DNA of 64,000 nt from Datisca glomerata (GCA_003255025.1 QANY01005277.1:691758-755757); one strand, 5' to 3'. Positions 9,572 through 22,403 are shown, counted from the stretch's first letter. Program-made: numbers and translations. The notes: generated by a model not told the origin, from the letters alone.

Positions 9572-11221
9572 GGCCGCGACTGTAATGGACGCCGCGGTTC
9601 TTAAACTCTCTCTCTTATTGATACTTATATAAATCAATCGTTATCGATATTTTTTTCTTTGATCATTAGTTAACGGAAAAAATCATTTACAATTAGGATC
9701 TAGCAAATTAAGAGGACAAAATCCCTACCTTCAGATTGATGATAATCTATAAGTGAACCGACCGTGTGACTGTAGCGTCCAGTCGGTCCCTATATATAGT
9801 TGGTGCATCATTTCTTTATTTGATAGCTACATATGGCAGTAGTCTCTCTTCATATTCATTTTTCTATTTTGCTAGGTTTTCGATTTCATTAACTGTTAGA
9901 TTATCTCACATGACGTCATGTAAGGATGATTCATTTATAGATTACTCCATTGGAACCGTCGCAGTACTAATAAAATACACAAAAATTTCTTCAATCGTGA
10001 CTTTGACGAATTGTTCTAGTGAAACATGTTTCATGATAGTAATCTGATGACTAACCTAATCTAGTCGTCAAAATTCTAAACTAACCCGTTGAGAAAATTC
10101 TAAATTGGAAATCAAGCATTTGAAAAGTCGAGATCACTTTTTCTCTCTCATGATAGTAAATGTGAAATTAGATCACCGCTTTGGTGACCATCTGGATTAT
10201 TTAACTTCAATTACCAACTCATTCAGATCAACTCTATCCGAAAACTGACAAAAGAAGTAAAAAATGAATGTTTTATTTTATTTAAAATTGATCTTAACGG
10301 TTAAAATTTGAACTATTGACTTAAATAAATCAATGCTTTCAAGAAGAAATTTACAAACCTTCTGACGAGAAATTTATCTTGGGTGGTACGTACTATCAAA
10401 TTCACCTTAAGAAACTAAAATTAAAAACAATTTGATGTTGCTGTATGTCCTTCTAGAAGCTAATACTAACACATTTGGAAGAAAAACAATACCCTCAAAG
10501 TCCAAGTCATTTATTAATTTATAGAACAACGAAAAGAACATTCCATAACATGTAAATGCTTGCGTGTGTGCGTATGTTTAATTCCTTTTGGTACCGAATG
10601 GAGGAGGATATGATGCAGATACTAACGATACGAATGGTGTATATGGTTTGGCTTATTTTAGTTTTTTAGTTAAAAAATTTAACATAATTGAATATATTTT
10701 GTCCGACAATATACCACATATTATAAAAACCGTGAATTACATGCAAATCAAATCAAACTAAACCGAAAAGTTTATTTTATAGTTTGTGTAATGATTTTGC
10801 GTTAAACATTTGATTCAGTTCACAATCTTATGATTTTTGAACTGAACAAAAAATCATCATTTTTTACATCATTGAATCGAACAGACCATAGACACTTAAA
10901 AATTGGGGATATAATATAATGTGGGGAGGATAAACGGTCAGTTTGTCAATTCAGTCCACAATATAAATTTTTTTGAACAGTATCAAGAGTTTAGTTTTTT
11001 TAAATCTAATACTGAACCCACCGCATTTAACTGAAAAATCAACTAAACAAAACATTTTCATTTTGATATATTTGGTCAGTTTTTTTGACACACCCCTAAA
11101 TATTAATGACGATAGGCTTTGATCCCTTAGACTTTGTCGTAAAAAATCAAACCCAATTGTTTCTTTAAATCATTAACACAAACGTTATCGTTAATTGAAT
11201 TAAGCAAATTTTCATCAACAC
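9572..11221. other. Leader remnant and intergenic DNA upstream of the ELO gene
   Basis: No gene is recognised. The first part probably belongs to the leader of the truncated LTR element, whose limit is not visible. Sequence immediately upstream of the ELO start codon is AT-rich; no convincing TATA box or initiator was identified, so no promoter is annotated. Confidence 0.5.
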
Positions 11222-12091
11222 ATGGGACAACCCATTATCCAAATTACCAGATATTGGCTGTCCGATCACCCATCTATTGTAAATTTCAGGTGGAGTCAAT
11301 CATGGGGTTCCACGTGGTCTTTCCTCTTCACCTCTATCTCTATCTACGTTGTTGCCGCCGCCACCCTCCATCTCCTACTCATCCTCCTCCGCGGCCGTAA
11401 ACGTCCTGTAGTACTTGGTCCCATCCCAGCCATCCACAGCCTCTCCATGGCGTTAATCTCAGCCGTCATTTTCGTCGGCATTCTCCTCTCATCCGCCGTA
11501 GAGATCCGAGATATACGGTGGTTATTGCGCAGAACAAAGACCACAACTTTCCAGTGGCTCCTCTGCTTCCCTCCCGGCACACGCTCTTCTGGACGCGTGT
11601 TCTTCTGGTCTTATATCTTCTACCTGTCTCGATTCCTCCACCTGCTCCGCACATTCCTCACAGTCCTCCGCCGCCGAAGATTGACATTCTTCCACATCTT
11701 CAACCAGTCAATCTTGATACTAACTTCCTTCCTTTGGCTAGAATTTTCTCAATCTTTCCAAGTGATTGCGATACTGTTAAATACTCTGCTATACTGCGTC
11801 GTTTATGGGTACAGATTATGGATTAATTTAGGTTTTCCGGCGGCGGCGTTTCCGTTGATGGTGAATTGCCAGGTGGGTTTTCTTGGGTGTAACTTGGTTT
11901 GTCATTTTGGGGTGATTTTTTTGCACTTGCTAAAAGGTGGCTGCAATGGAATTGGGGCATTCCTATGCAGCTCTGTTTTGAATGCAGCCTTCCTCTGTTT
12001 TTCTCTCAAGTTTTATATGAAGATGCGTTTGGGCTCTGCCTGGCCGGTGTCCAATTCAGGTATCTTCGACGGCGGAGACAAAGATCGTTGA
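11222..12091 (+). CDS. ELO family (GNS1/SUR4) fatty-acid-elongase-like membrane protein
   Basis: Single-exon gene of 289 residues, about the usual length for plant ELO-like proteins. Family members are multi-pass ER proteins; animal and yeast members condense malonyl-CoA with acyl-CoA in very-long-chain fatty-acid synthesis. In plants most elongation is done by unrelated KCS enzymes and the ELO role is less clear. Visible features: hydrophobic segments at about 31-56, 72-91, 127-148, 163-199 and 219-237; the RVFFWSYIFYLSRFLHLLRT block (125-144), matching the ELO FWxxKxxEllDT region; then LTFFHIFNQ (154-162), where canonical ELOs have the HxxHH box. Here it is HIFNQ, so only the first His is kept, and the K and E of the upstream block are also replaced. 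No dilysine ER signal is obvious at the C-terminus. The start is the first ATG, preceded by AT-rich DNA. The closest Arabidopsis relatives are probably At1g75000 and HOS3 (At4g36830). The coding region is GC-richer than its surroundings and has no lesions. Confidence 0.9.
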   Translation: MGQPIIQITRYWLSDHPSIVNFRWSQSWGSTWSFLFTSISIYVVAAATLHLLLILLRGRKRPVVLGPIPAIHSLSMALISAVIFVGILLSSAVEIRDIRWLLRRTKTTTFQWLLCFPPGTRSSGRVFFWSYIFYLSRFLHLLRTFLTVLRRRRLTFFHIFNQSILILTSFLWLEFSQSFQVIAILLNTLLYCVVYGYRLWINLGFPAAAFPLMVNCQVGFLGCNLVCHFGVIFLHLLKGGCNGIGAFLCSSVLNAAFLCFSLKFYMKMRLGSAWPVSNSGIFDGGDKDR

Positions 12092-12793
12092 AGGGTTGTT
12101 TGTAGTATTATTCCTTTTCTTTTTACCATTTAAATTATAAAAAAAAAATTAGCGAAAGATTATTCCTTATGGACATGGATTTTTGTTCCTCATTTTTTGT
12201 TGTTTCTTTTCCTGCATGATTCTTTAGGCTAGAGAAGACTCGGCTTGATCGGTAATTCTATCCCAAAATGGTCATACTTGAATTTTTTCCCTCTTAACTT
12301 GTATAATGTAAAGTACTTTTCTTGTTGGCGTTGTTTTACTGCTTCGCGATACATATTTAAATTTAATCGATCCGATAAATTTAGTTAACAAAAAGTCATT
12401 TAATTTTGATTGTCAATCAAAACGCTCATTCCATCAATAAGTCGTTTAACTTTGATGGCCTAATGGAGTAGTAAAATGGCTAGCCAACTTTAAAATTGTA
12501 AAAATGGTTGAACGGACTAACAGTTAATGGTAAATGGCGAAGCCATTTATCATTAGGCCCTTAATGAAAAGGGTCGAGAAACACATGCAACAGTTACGCG
12601 TGTAACGGTCCAAAACATGCGTAACTATAGCTGCAATTTAATGAAAAAGTGAGTTTAATAGAAAGGAAGAAAAACGGCTATGCGCAATGTACATAAATTA
12701 GATACGTATGATATCTAATTTAAATACTGGTTTATTTTTGTTTATGAACACCAGAATACTTTGAAATATTGAACACCCTTACATTGGCTATAC
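12092..12793. other. Downstream region of the ELO gene, intergenic
   Basis: Probable 3' UTR followed by AT-rich intergenic DNA. The only notable item is the palindrome at 12695-12721. No gene seen. Confidence 0.5.
12695..12721. repeat. Imperfect palindrome, copy 1 (left of the split MITE)
   Basis: AAATTAGATAC, a 5-nt spacer, then ATATCTAATTT: an 11-bp inverted repeat with one mismatch. A nearly identical copy is at 23020-23046, on the other side of the element at 12797-23008. Flanking bases upstream (ATA before the palindrome) are shared too. Confidence 0.85.
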
Positions 12794-13025
12794 TTAGGGC
12801 TTGTTTACCAATCAGTAAAGGGAAAGAGGGGAAAACGTATGATTACTGATTTTGCTCAATACTTTGTTTACCAAAATCAGTAAAGGTAAAAGCATGATAT
12901 GTCCCACTCCAAATCAGTAACCCCATTACTGATTTTTGGGTTAAACTATTACCCTCTCCTATGTAGTAATAAACTTTGCCCTTTACCTTGTTTGATGTGA
13001 GGCTCACTTGACCTTATCACTCCAC

Positions 13026-14935
13026 TGTTAGAATATATCCATAAAGTAGCATGTAATAACTATTTATTTGTATTTAATTATTTCTCATACATTAGTATTA
13101 TTGAATTCTTATAAATAAATTAAAAGTTTTATTTTAAATTAAAGTGTGTTTATAAATTACTCAAGTTCTGGAACTTTCATCAACGAACGAAGAGTAAAGA
13201 CAGAGGCTTCTCCAGACGAATTCTTATGAAAAAGTTCAGAACGATATTCGCAGTCTTATGATCGAATTCGATTACGACTGTTAGGTTGAACCAATGGATA
13301 CTAATCTTGGGGCATGAGAGTGGAGACTCAAATGATTAACCTAGACATGTTATGAACATGTTGAATAGACCGATAACAAATTACTTTAGAGTCCAAAACT
13401 GTTTACCAAGCTCTAAATCTAATTGTTACACCTTAAGGGTATTTTCATAATTACCTTAATCTTGAGGTGAATACGTAGCTTGACTTAGTTGCAATCTTTG
13501 ATATGCCAAATGAGTGAGTTCGAATTGGCTGGTAATACCTCGACTATTGGGATTGTAATTAAGTCGAAGTTACGTGATTCACATATATGAAAAATCATGG
13601 TTCGATTGCGAAAACAACAATATCACATTATATTTTATTGATGTGCGTGTGAATAAATTAACCTAGTCAGGTATTCAACGAATTGAGTCATTAATTACGA
13701 CTTGCGAATTGTATGAGACAATTCACTATTATGTCTTTCTTATTCACAGTCAATAAATGGGTAAATGAATTAATAACAATGAGGGTAAAATAGTAATTTT
13801 TTATTTCACTGTTGTTGCTGATATTCACGATGGGTATTATGTTAAAATATTCTGTGGACTGTGAAAATAAATGAGTTTATTTACACCAACAGAAAATGTA
13901 GTGCGCATGAAGTGAGAGTTGATTCAGCATCGAACTTATAGTGGAGTCGTATGATGTCATGATTAAATAGGTCGGGAATTTATGAAGATAAATTCACCGG
14001 GTATTTGAATCCTTAACTTTTCTCATGTGGGTCCATTCAATCTTAGAAATAACACATGAGAATATGAATAGAGAAACGAAGTAAATTAGATCAAAATGTA
14101 TTTGGGTACCATTACATATTTCCTACGCCTATATGTGATGAGTGATGTCACTTAATTAGTTAAGTGTGATTATATGTATTAAAATTAATTAGTTTTTATT
14201 TTTTAATTAGTAGATAATTAATAAAAAAATTAGTTAATTAATTAATTGATAATTATTAAATTAAATGATCAATTAGATTGATAAATCTTGATACAACTCA
14301 AATTCTAGGGAATATTACAATTTTTGACAATTATGAATATATGGAGTGAATTTTTGAAAATTTAAAAATATATAGGTATATTTGTATATATCATAAATAA
14401 CATTTTATCAATATCTAATAGTAATCTGATTGCAGATAACTCTGAGATAAGATACAATTGCTTGTTAACAAAGCAAAATGAGAAAAATGTTTTTCCCCTC
14501 CCCCAAGTTGTCGCCGAAAATTAGATTGAAGGTGAAAATTTTCGATTTTTCTTCTTCAATCATTTTGAGAGCCCACATTGTTATTTCTATACAAAATTCT
14601 CGTGAGATACATTAATGAAATTAATGGGTGGTTGTTGGTAGACTAAATTCATAAATCGTTCTTGGAGTTCAAGTGCGTGGTTCGTATTCTGAAACTTGAA
14701 GAACACGAAAAACGCTCGAAGCAATTCCGCTAGTTCAAAAATTCTCTGATACAAAGTATAAGCAAAAAAAATGTTTCTACCTTTATATTCTCGTTTAATG
14801 GCATATATGCATAATCACAGGTCACTTGGTTTTAAGTTATTTAATTTGATTAAATAAGTTAATTGGAAAACCACCCACGAACGGTATGTGGTTCAAACTT
14901 ATTTTAATTAATTTTAAAACCATCTGGTCCCAACA
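13026..14935 (+). repeat. 5' LTR of the 9.4-kb Copia element
   Basis: Starts TGTTAGAATATATCC and ends GGTCCCAACA, 1910 bp. It aligns along its whole length with 20504-22403, sharing for example ATAAAGTAGC near the start and CACCCACGAAC near the end. Confidence 0.93.
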
Positions 14936-14937
14936 AT

Positions 14938-14954
14938 TAGTATCAGAGCAATGG
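14938..14954 (+). promoter_or_regulatory. Primer-binding site, one mismatch to tRNA-iMet
   Basis: TAGTATCAGAGCAATGG follows the 5' LTR end by 2 bp. It matches the usual TGGTATCAGAGC primer site except for G to A at the second base. Confidence 0.85.
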
Positions 14955-16725
14955 GTTGTTGATTATGCATATTGATGTTTGAAACGAACGTATCGTGAAT
15001 TTTATGGATAGTGTTATGTGATTGGATCTCTAACTATCGGCACTGCGTGTTTTTATTTCAATTTAGAATTGATGTGCGCCGTATTTATGACATGTAATAT
15101 TATGTAATTTATTTTATTATAAAAGTTGTAATTTTATAAATTTGATGTAAAATTATCATTGGTTCGATACCGTCGCCGAAAACTACTTGAAACCACCATC
15201 GAGAAGTTGCCGGACAGCCACCGAGAAGCCGTCGGAAATGCATTGTTCACGCAAAATTAGTGTTCGTGCCGAAGTTACTCTTCCACCGGCCGACGGTACT
15301 GTTCTAGCACCTGTCGCCACCGCTGTCCGCTCGCGTTCCCTGCATGGTGACTAGGGTTTGTGAAATCCTAGACGATAATAATTAGGGTTTAGGAAACCCT
15401 GTGATGTTTCGCGATAACCATTATCCTGTTTTTTTATCTTTTAAATTTTAAATTTTAACGGATAAAAGATAATTTAAATTCAAAGATAATTATCTATCTT
15501 TCTTTTTATCTTTTGAATTTTGAATTTAAAAGATAATTACCAATGTTATCTTTTTATCTTTTATTTTTTTAAGAAAAAAGGGAGGATAATTAATGTCATT
15601 ATTTAATTAAAAAATAGTTTTCTTTAATTATAGTTTTAATCAAAATTTAAATTTTGAATTTTTAAAATTTGAAATTTGAACTTGAAATTTGAAATTTGAT
15701 ATTAAATTGAGAATGGACTTTTGTAAAGAGTTACAAAGTGGTGGGATAACCTGAATGACAAATAGACAATTACATGTGCTATGAAGATTTGTAAATTAAT
15801 TTGTAATTTATTTTTCTTTTTGGGTTGTAATTAGAAATGAGCCAATATGGAGGTTAATTTTAAATGTATAATTTAATATTAATCGCACATCATCATATAA
15901 CATATCATATAAAACTAGGGATATACCAATATCAAATTAAAATGCAACATGTACATGAATCATTGTAGATTAATTATAATGGTTATAATTTAAGTACAAT
16001 GTGAAATTTATAATGGTTATGATTTTAAATTCAGATTTAAAATTGAATAAAAGATTTATAAATTTCATCAGGTTTTTTAAATTAATAAAAGTTATGTTTT
16101 AAAAAATAACTAAAATCTAAACTTTTTTTAAAAAAGTAAGTGGGAGGGTCATTTACGTTGAAATGTTCTTAAGGTCTCCAACGCGAACTTGATCGTGCCA
16201 CGATAAATGGTTTCAATAGCGGTTCCTTCTTCAATGAGAGAAATTTTGGAGTTATGTCGCTTTGTGACATCGAGTTGCTTGAGAAGTTAAGACTTCTAAA
16301 GGAAATGGTAAGGCAAGGCCGTCCCATAGACGAACTGTTAGTCCATAACAACTTTTATGAGTCGACGCGTTGGTTAAACACTTAGACTGAAACACATTGA
16401 AATCCCCACTTAGGGGCTAGTCAATGGGGCCAAGGTGACCAAAACCGTTGGTGATTGGTTAAGCTTGATGCGGAGACATTTGAGTGTTAACCAAACGAGA
16501 AGAGTCTTGATGCGATAGAAGATAGTTTGGACTCCATTGCTCGATGAGACAAGCTATCGTTTTTTTATCTTAACATCATGGAGAAAATATTTTTTGATGG
16601 ATTTTTAAATATTTAAGTAGTTGCATCATTCATCATACTTTTCTAAACGATTGAAATTTATTTACACCGCTTTATTTAGTCTTTTCGATAATCATGTCAA
16701 TATCCCAATTCTCAACTATCTTTAA
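14955..16725 (+). other. Long untranslated leader of the Copia element
   Basis: About 1.77 kb lies between the primer-binding site and recognisable gag. It is AT-rich and holds a GC-richer patch at about 15165-15345. No coding segment was recognised apart from possible pre-gag relics near 16150-16550. Confidence 0.5.
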
Positions 16726-17370
16726 ATGCAAACAATATTAACTGGTGATAATTACAGTGATTGGAAACACAATCTTGATATCGTACTGACAATTGAAAAG
16801 CACAAGTTCGTGCTCACCACCCCTTGTTCATTTGAGCCTTTTAGTGAATCGACTGAAGAGGAAAATTATGTGTGTCCTTCTTGGCTACATTCTGATGAGA
16901 TAGCCAAATATTACATCTTGACTTCTGTTAGTAATGTGTTGCAACAACAACATCAGAATTTGGAAACCACCGTTGATATGATGTTGAATATCACTGAAAT
17001 GTTCGGAGATCAAGGTCGTTAAGCCAGTTGTACAAAACATTATGAACTGCAGGATAAAACTTGAAACTCTTGTTAGAGAACAGATGATACCGATCATTAA
17101 TTATCTGAATGAGATGGAGATCATGGGTGCTGAGGTTGATGGCGAGACTCAGGTGGATATGATCCTAGAGGCTCTGCCTGATACCTTCGAGGACTTCAAA
17201 CTTAATTATTTGATGAATAAGTTGAGGAATTCGCTTCCTGAGATTATGAAGGAGTTGTAAGCTGTTGAGCCTTTGTTTGTAAAAGGTAAGAGGAAAACTA
17301 GAGAGACAAACTTTACTAAAAGTAAGCCTTTAACCTCTGGAGCCAAAAGGAAACAAGAGAGGATGTCGGA
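16726..17370 (+). pseudogene. Copia gag, degenerate
   Basis: The frame starts with LTGDNYSDWKHNLDIVL, the typical Copia gag opening, and continues through KHKFVLTTPC and a WLHSDEIAKYYILTS block. A frameshift and stop follow near 17022. A second frame (from about 17042) carries on gag: MNCRIKLETLVREQMIPI and AEVDGETQVDMILEALPDTF. A stop at about 17260 precedes a basic Lys/Arg-rich segment. The zinc knuckle expected near 17400-17460 is not intact. Confidence 0.8.
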
Positions 17371-17666
17371 ATAAGAATAAGAAACATAACTCAAAAGTTG
17401 CAAATGGTAAGGGCACTGCAAGGTGGACATGTTGTGAGACAAGTGTCACCATTGTGGAGTCGATAACCATTGGATACGTAATTGCCTGCATGATCTCTAG
17501 CAGATATCCTGGTCGAGTTCATCGTCCGTATGGGGAAAGCACTAGTATTGGCTGTATCAGTTAGAACTTGATAACGATTATCTGTTTTTACGTGATGCTT
17601 ATTATGCCTCAGTTTTTTGGGAAAACCCTTATTTCAATAGCTAGTTTAATTGAATAAGGATTCAAT

Positions 17667-18690
17667 TTGAATTTAATTGATAAAGATATTGACATTTTTA
17701 GAAATGACTGTTTAATTACTACTGCACGTTTGTTTAATAAATTATTTCACATAAAATCAATAGTTCCAATAATATGTGACATTGAAGTGAATAATGATTC
17801 ACAAAGGGATAGTAAAAGGTTGAAGTATAACTCAACCGATCTAACCTATTTGTGGAACTTACACCTTGGGCATATTATCCTGGACATGATTAAAAGACTT
17901 GTGAAGGATGATCATTTTCAAACTTTAAGTGTGGGATCACTGCCTACATGTGAATTTTATTTGAAGGCAAAATGACCAAGAGACTTTTTTCATCAAAATG
18001 TGAAAGAGCCAACCAATGCCTTGAACTCATACATAGTGATGTATGTGGGCCATTGAATATCCAAACAAGAGGATGTGATGAGTACTTTGTAACCTTCACT
18101 GATGACTACTCACATTTTGGTCATGTTTATTTAATGCGTCAAAAGTTTGAAACCTTTGAAAAGTTCAAAGAGTAATGCCTTGGTTCAAAAGCAATTAGAA
18201 AAACAAATCAAAACACTACAATATGATCGTGGTGGAGAGTACTTGCTAGGAGAGTTCGAAGACTTTCTTAAGGAAGAGGGTACTCTTTCTCAGCTTATAG
18301 CACCTGGTACTCTAGAAAAAAATGGTGTGTTAAAGAGAAGGAATCAAACTCTGATTAATATGGTTAGATCCATGATGAGTTACTCTTCCCTCCCAGATTC
18401 TTTCTGGGGATATGCCTTGGAAACAACAACATATATTCTGAACCAAGTTCCGTCGAAGACTGTGCCTGACACGCTATATGAAAGATGGAATGGACGAAAA
18501 TCATCCGTTAACCATTTTAGGATATGGGGGTGCCCAACATAAGTTCTGAAAAAGAAGACAGACAAGTTGGTCAGTCGTTTAGAATTATACATGTTCGTAG
18601 GATATCCTAAAAGAACGAAAGGGTACATCTTCGACAGTACAACTGACCAGGAAATATTCGTTAGCATGAATGCTCTTTTTCATTAAGAAG
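17667..18690 (+). pseudogene. Copia pre-integrase and integrase, broken
   Basis: The pre-integrase block (TYLWNLHLGHI) is followed after a stop by the core: LELIHSDVCGPLNIQTRG with the first catalytic Asp, [14 protein letters not shown], then in another frame [14 protein letters not shown] with the second catalytic Asp, and [15 protein letters not shown]. The Glu-containing block reads [16 protein letters not shown], where the E of the usual NGVSERRN is K. The end is YMFVGYPKRTKGYIFDS. Three frame changes and stops make it non-functional. The protease region upstream (about 17370-17660) is not recognisable. Confidence 0.85.
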
Positions 18691-18824
18691 ATTACATTAA
18701 AAGTGTATAGTCGAGAAGCACCATTGTGCTAGATGAATTATTGAGTGGGAGGACACCGACTCCTTAATCAGAAATTATTTTTTATTCAATAATAGAAGAA
18801 CCACGATAGGAGCCAGAGCCTATG

Positions 18825-19790
18825 GAGCCTCGATTTAGTGGGAGGGTTGTGAGACAAATTGAGAGGTACATGTCCTATGGAGAAGCTTTGAAATCTGTCT
18901 CAGATAACAACCTTGATGAACTTGTCTCCTACTTAGAGGCCATGGCAGGTCCTGAAGCAAACTTATGGTAACAAGCCATGAATGTTGAGATACATTCGAT
19001 GTACTCGAAAGGAGTCTGGAAGCTTGAAGATCCTTCTGAAGGGGTAAAACCCGTAGGATGCAAATTGATCTATAAGAATAAAAGAAGTCCAGATAAGAAT
19101 GTAGAGACATTCAAAGCTAGGCTAGTAGCCAATGGCTCACCAAAAAGGAAGGTATAGACTACGATGATACATTCTCGCCGGTGGCCATGCTTAAATCCAT
19201 TTGAATACTTTTGTTCATTGCTGCTTGATTATGAAATCTGGCAAATGGACGTCAAGACTGCTTCTCTAAATGACAATCTTGATGAACACATTTATATAGC
19301 TCAACCAGATGGGTTCATGGAGAAATGATAATTGGGAAAAGTTTACGAACTGTAGAAGTTCATTTATGGACTTAAGTAAGCGTCACGATCGTAGAATATT
19401 TGATTCGACGAAACTGTTAAAAACTATAGTTTTGAACAGTTAGTGGATTTGTCGTGTGTGTGTATAAGCTGATGTATGAATGGAATGTGGTTTTCTAGTC
19501 TTGTACGTAGATGATATTCTACTCATTGGGAATGATATAGGAAAATTATCTGATGTTAAGATTTGGCTTCCAAAGTAATTTGATATAAATGATCTTGGAG
19601 AAGCTGCATTTGTCTTAGGTATTCAGATCTTTCGAGATAGGAAGAACAGACAATCAACACTGTCTCAAGCATCTTATATTGATAAGGTGTTGGATCGTTT
19701 CAGTATGTAAAACTCCAAGAAAGGATTTATTCCTTTTAGACATGAAGTCGGCCTCTCCAAGGAACAGTCTCCCAAGACTTCTAAAGAAGA
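18825..19790 (+). pseudogene. Copia reverse transcriptase, broken
   Basis: Readable RT blocks are MYSKGVWKLEDPSEGVKPVG, CKLIYKNKRSPD, ETFKARLVA, the QMDVKTASLN catalytic block, HIYIAQPDGF, and the YVDDILLIGND motif (YVDD at 19504-19515), which is intact. At least four stops or frameshifts interrupt it, including one in place of the Gln after LW and another after PDGFMEK. Confidence 0.85.
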
Positions 19791-19797
19791 GGAAAAC

Positions 19798-20489
19798 ATG
19801 AGAAATATTTCCTATGCCTCAACCGTAGGAAGTCTCATGTATGCGATGCTTTACACTAGGCCAGACATTTGCTATGCCGTAGGCGTGGTGAGTCATTTCC
19901 AATCTAATCCTGGAATCGAGCATTGGAATGCCATCAACCATATCATTACGTATATGAGGAGAACAAGGAACTACATGCTTGTGTATTCAGATATTGACCT
20001 GAATATGAAGAGGTATACTGATTTTGATTTCCATGCAGACAATGATTCTAGGAGGTCCACTTCAGGATCGGTGTTCATCCTGAATGGTGGAGCAGTTGTA
20101 TGGAGAAGTATCAAGCAATCTTGAATTCTGATTCTACCATTGAAGCTGAATATGTGGCAGCTTATGAAGCTGCAAATGAGGTTGTATGACTTAGGAAGTT
20201 TTTGAAGACTCTGAAAGTTGTTTCAGACACTGACAAGCCCATGACATTTTATTGTGATAACAGTGGAGCTGTAACGAATTCTAAGGAACCTAGAAGGCAT
20301 AAGAGATCCAAACACATAGAACGTAAATATCACCTTATTAGAGAAATTGTTCAGCATGGAGACGTTGTGGTTATGCATATTTTGGCGGTCAACAACCTGA
20401 CAGATTCATTCATGAAGACTTTAAGAAGTAAAGTTTTGTATGGTCATTTGGAGGGCTTGAGGATAAGAGATTGTACACACCTATTTTAG
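19798..20489 (+). pseudogene. Copia RNase H, broken
   Basis: The block YASTVGSLMYAMLYTRPDI leads into RNase H with DSRRSTSGSVFILNGGAVVW. A stop after WRSIKQS and a frameshift follow. The frame then resumes with FYCDNSGAVTNSKEPRRHKR, SKHIERKYHLIREIV and the polyprotein C-terminus near 20489. The polypurine tract follows within 12 bp. Confidence 0.87.
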
Positions 20490-20493
20490 TCCA

Positions 20494-20503
20494 AGTGGGA
20501 GAT
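20494..20503 (+). promoter_or_regulatory. Polypurine tract of the Copia element
   Basis: AGTGGGAGAT lies immediately before the 3' LTR at 20504, the expected position for the plus-strand primer. Confidence 0.85.
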
Positions 20504-22403
20504 TGTTGTAATATGTCAATAAAGTAGCTTGTGATAACTATTTATTTATATTTAGTTATTTCTCATACATTAGTATTATTGAATTCTTATGAATAAATTG
20601 AAAGTTTTATTTTAAATTAAAGTGCGTTTATAAATTATTCAAGTTTCGAAAGTTTCATCAACGAACGAAGAGTGAAGACAGATATGTCTCCAGACGAATT
20701 CTTCTTGGAAAGTTCGAAATGATATTTCCAGTCTTAGGATCGTCTGGGCAATCAAATCTGATTATGACTGTTAGGTTGAACCAATAGATGCCAGTCTTGG
20801 GACATGAGAGTAGAGACTCAAACAGTTAACCTAGACATGTTATGAACATGTTGAATAGATCGATAACAAATTAGTTTAGACCCCAAAACCGTTTACCAAT
20901 CTCTAAATCTAATTGTTACACCTTAAGTGTATTTTCATAATTACCTTTATCCTGAGGTGAATACGTAGCTTGACTTAACTAGTTGCAATCTTTGATATGT
21001 CAAATGTGTGAGTTTGAATTGGTGAGCAATACATCGGCTATTGGGATTGTAATCCAATTAAGTTGGAGTTACGTGATTCACAGATATGAAAAATCGTGGT
21101 TCGATTGTGAAACTAACAATATTACCTTATGCTTTATTGATGAGTATGTGAATAAATTAATCTGGTCAGGTATTTAACGAATTGAGTCATTAATTACGAC
21201 TTGTGAATTGTACGAGACAATACACTATTATGTCTTTTTTATTCACAGTCAATAAATGAGTTAAGGAATTAATAACAAGGGGGTAAAATAGTAATTTTTT
21301 ATTCCACTCTTGTTACTGATATTCACGATGAGTATTAAGTTAAAATATTCTGTGAACTGTGAAAATAAATGGGTTTATTTACACTAACAGAATGCATGAA
21401 TCGAGAGTTGATTCGGTATCGAACCTATAGTGAAGTCGTATGATGTCATGATTAAATAGGTCAGAAATTTATGAAGATAAATTCACTGGGTATTTGAATC
21501 TTTAGCTTTGTTCATGTGGGTCCATTTGATCTCAGAAATAGCTCATGAGAACAGGAATAGAGAAACGAAGTAAATTGGATCAAAATGTGTTTTGATGCCA
21601 ATGCATATTTCCTACTCATATATGTGATGAATGATGTCACTTAATTAGTTAAATATGATTATATGTATTAAAATTAATTAGTTTATTATTTTTTTAATTA
21701 TTAGAGAATTAGTAAATAAAAAATGAATAAATTAATTAATTGATAATGATCAATTAATCTATCTATTGGATAGATGAATCTTGATACAACTCAAACTATA
21801 GAGAATATTGTAATTTTTGACAATTAAAATATATAGGGTGGATTTTGGAAATTTAAAAATATATGGGTATATTTATAAATATCAAAAATTACATTTTATC
21901 AATATTTAATAGCAATCTGATTGCAGATAGATCTGAGATAAGATAAAGTTGCTTGCTAACAAAGTAAAAGGAGAAAAATATTTTCCCCTCCCTCCCGGTT
22001 GCCGTCGAAAATTATATAGAATGAGAAAATTTTTGATTTTTCTTTTTTAATTGTTTTGAGAGCTCAACCTCAAATTTCTACACAAAATTCTCGTGAACTA
22101 TATTTCTAAAATTAAGTGGTGGTTGTTGGTGGACGAAAATCATTTTTAGAGTTCAAGTGCGTGATTCGGATCCCGAAGCTTGAAGAACACGAGAACGCTC
22201 AAAGGAATTTCGCCAGTTCAGAAATTCTTCGATACAAGTATAGGTGAAAAAATTATTTTTAACTTTATCTTCTTATTTAATGTCGTATATTCATAATTGC
22301 ACGTTGTTTGCTTTTAAGTTATTTAATTTGATTAAATAAGTTAATTAGATTTTTTTTATATTTCACCCACGAACCGTTCGTGGTTCAAACTTATTTCCTA
22401 ACA
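20504..22403 (+). repeat. 3' LTR of the 9.4-kb Copia element
   Basis: Starts TGTTGTAATATGTC and ends TTTCCTAACA, 1900 bp. It pairs with 13026-14935, with many scattered differences. Confidence 0.93.

Larger units (their letters stand above)
13026..22403 (+). mobile_element. Ty1/Copia retrotransposon with two 1.9-kb LTRs, complete but dead
   Basis: A 9378-bp element with both LTRs (13026-14935 and 20504-22403), a primer-binding site, gag, integrase, RT, RNase H and a polypurine tract in correct order on the + strand. Target site duplication: TCCAC (13021-13025) against TCCAT (22404-22408), one mismatch. Coding domains carry many stops and frameshifts, and the two LTRs differ by numerous substitutions and small indels, so the insertion is old. 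It inserted into the PIF/Harbinger-type element. Its integrase motifs (CGPLNIQTRG) closely resemble those of the Copia element at 38.9-44.1 kb, suggesting a shared lineage, but the LTRs do not match. Confidence 0.93.

Noticed and set aside
10640..11060. AACCGAA/GGTTTGG-like motif-rich DNA here and at 33440-34330 as a paired inverted element
   Set aside because: Such motif-rich AT DNA is common in plant intergenic sequence, and no matching ends or target duplication could be aligned by eye.
11344..11826. Open frames overlapping the ELO gene on both strands
   Set aside because: They are shadows caused by the GC-rich ELO coding sequence; only the 289-residue frame shows family motifs.
7290..12091. 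A triterpene biosynthetic gene cluster
   Set aside because: Only a cyclase pseudogene is present; no P450, glycosyltransferase or BAHD acyltransferase is nearby, and the ELO gene is a primary-lipid-type gene.
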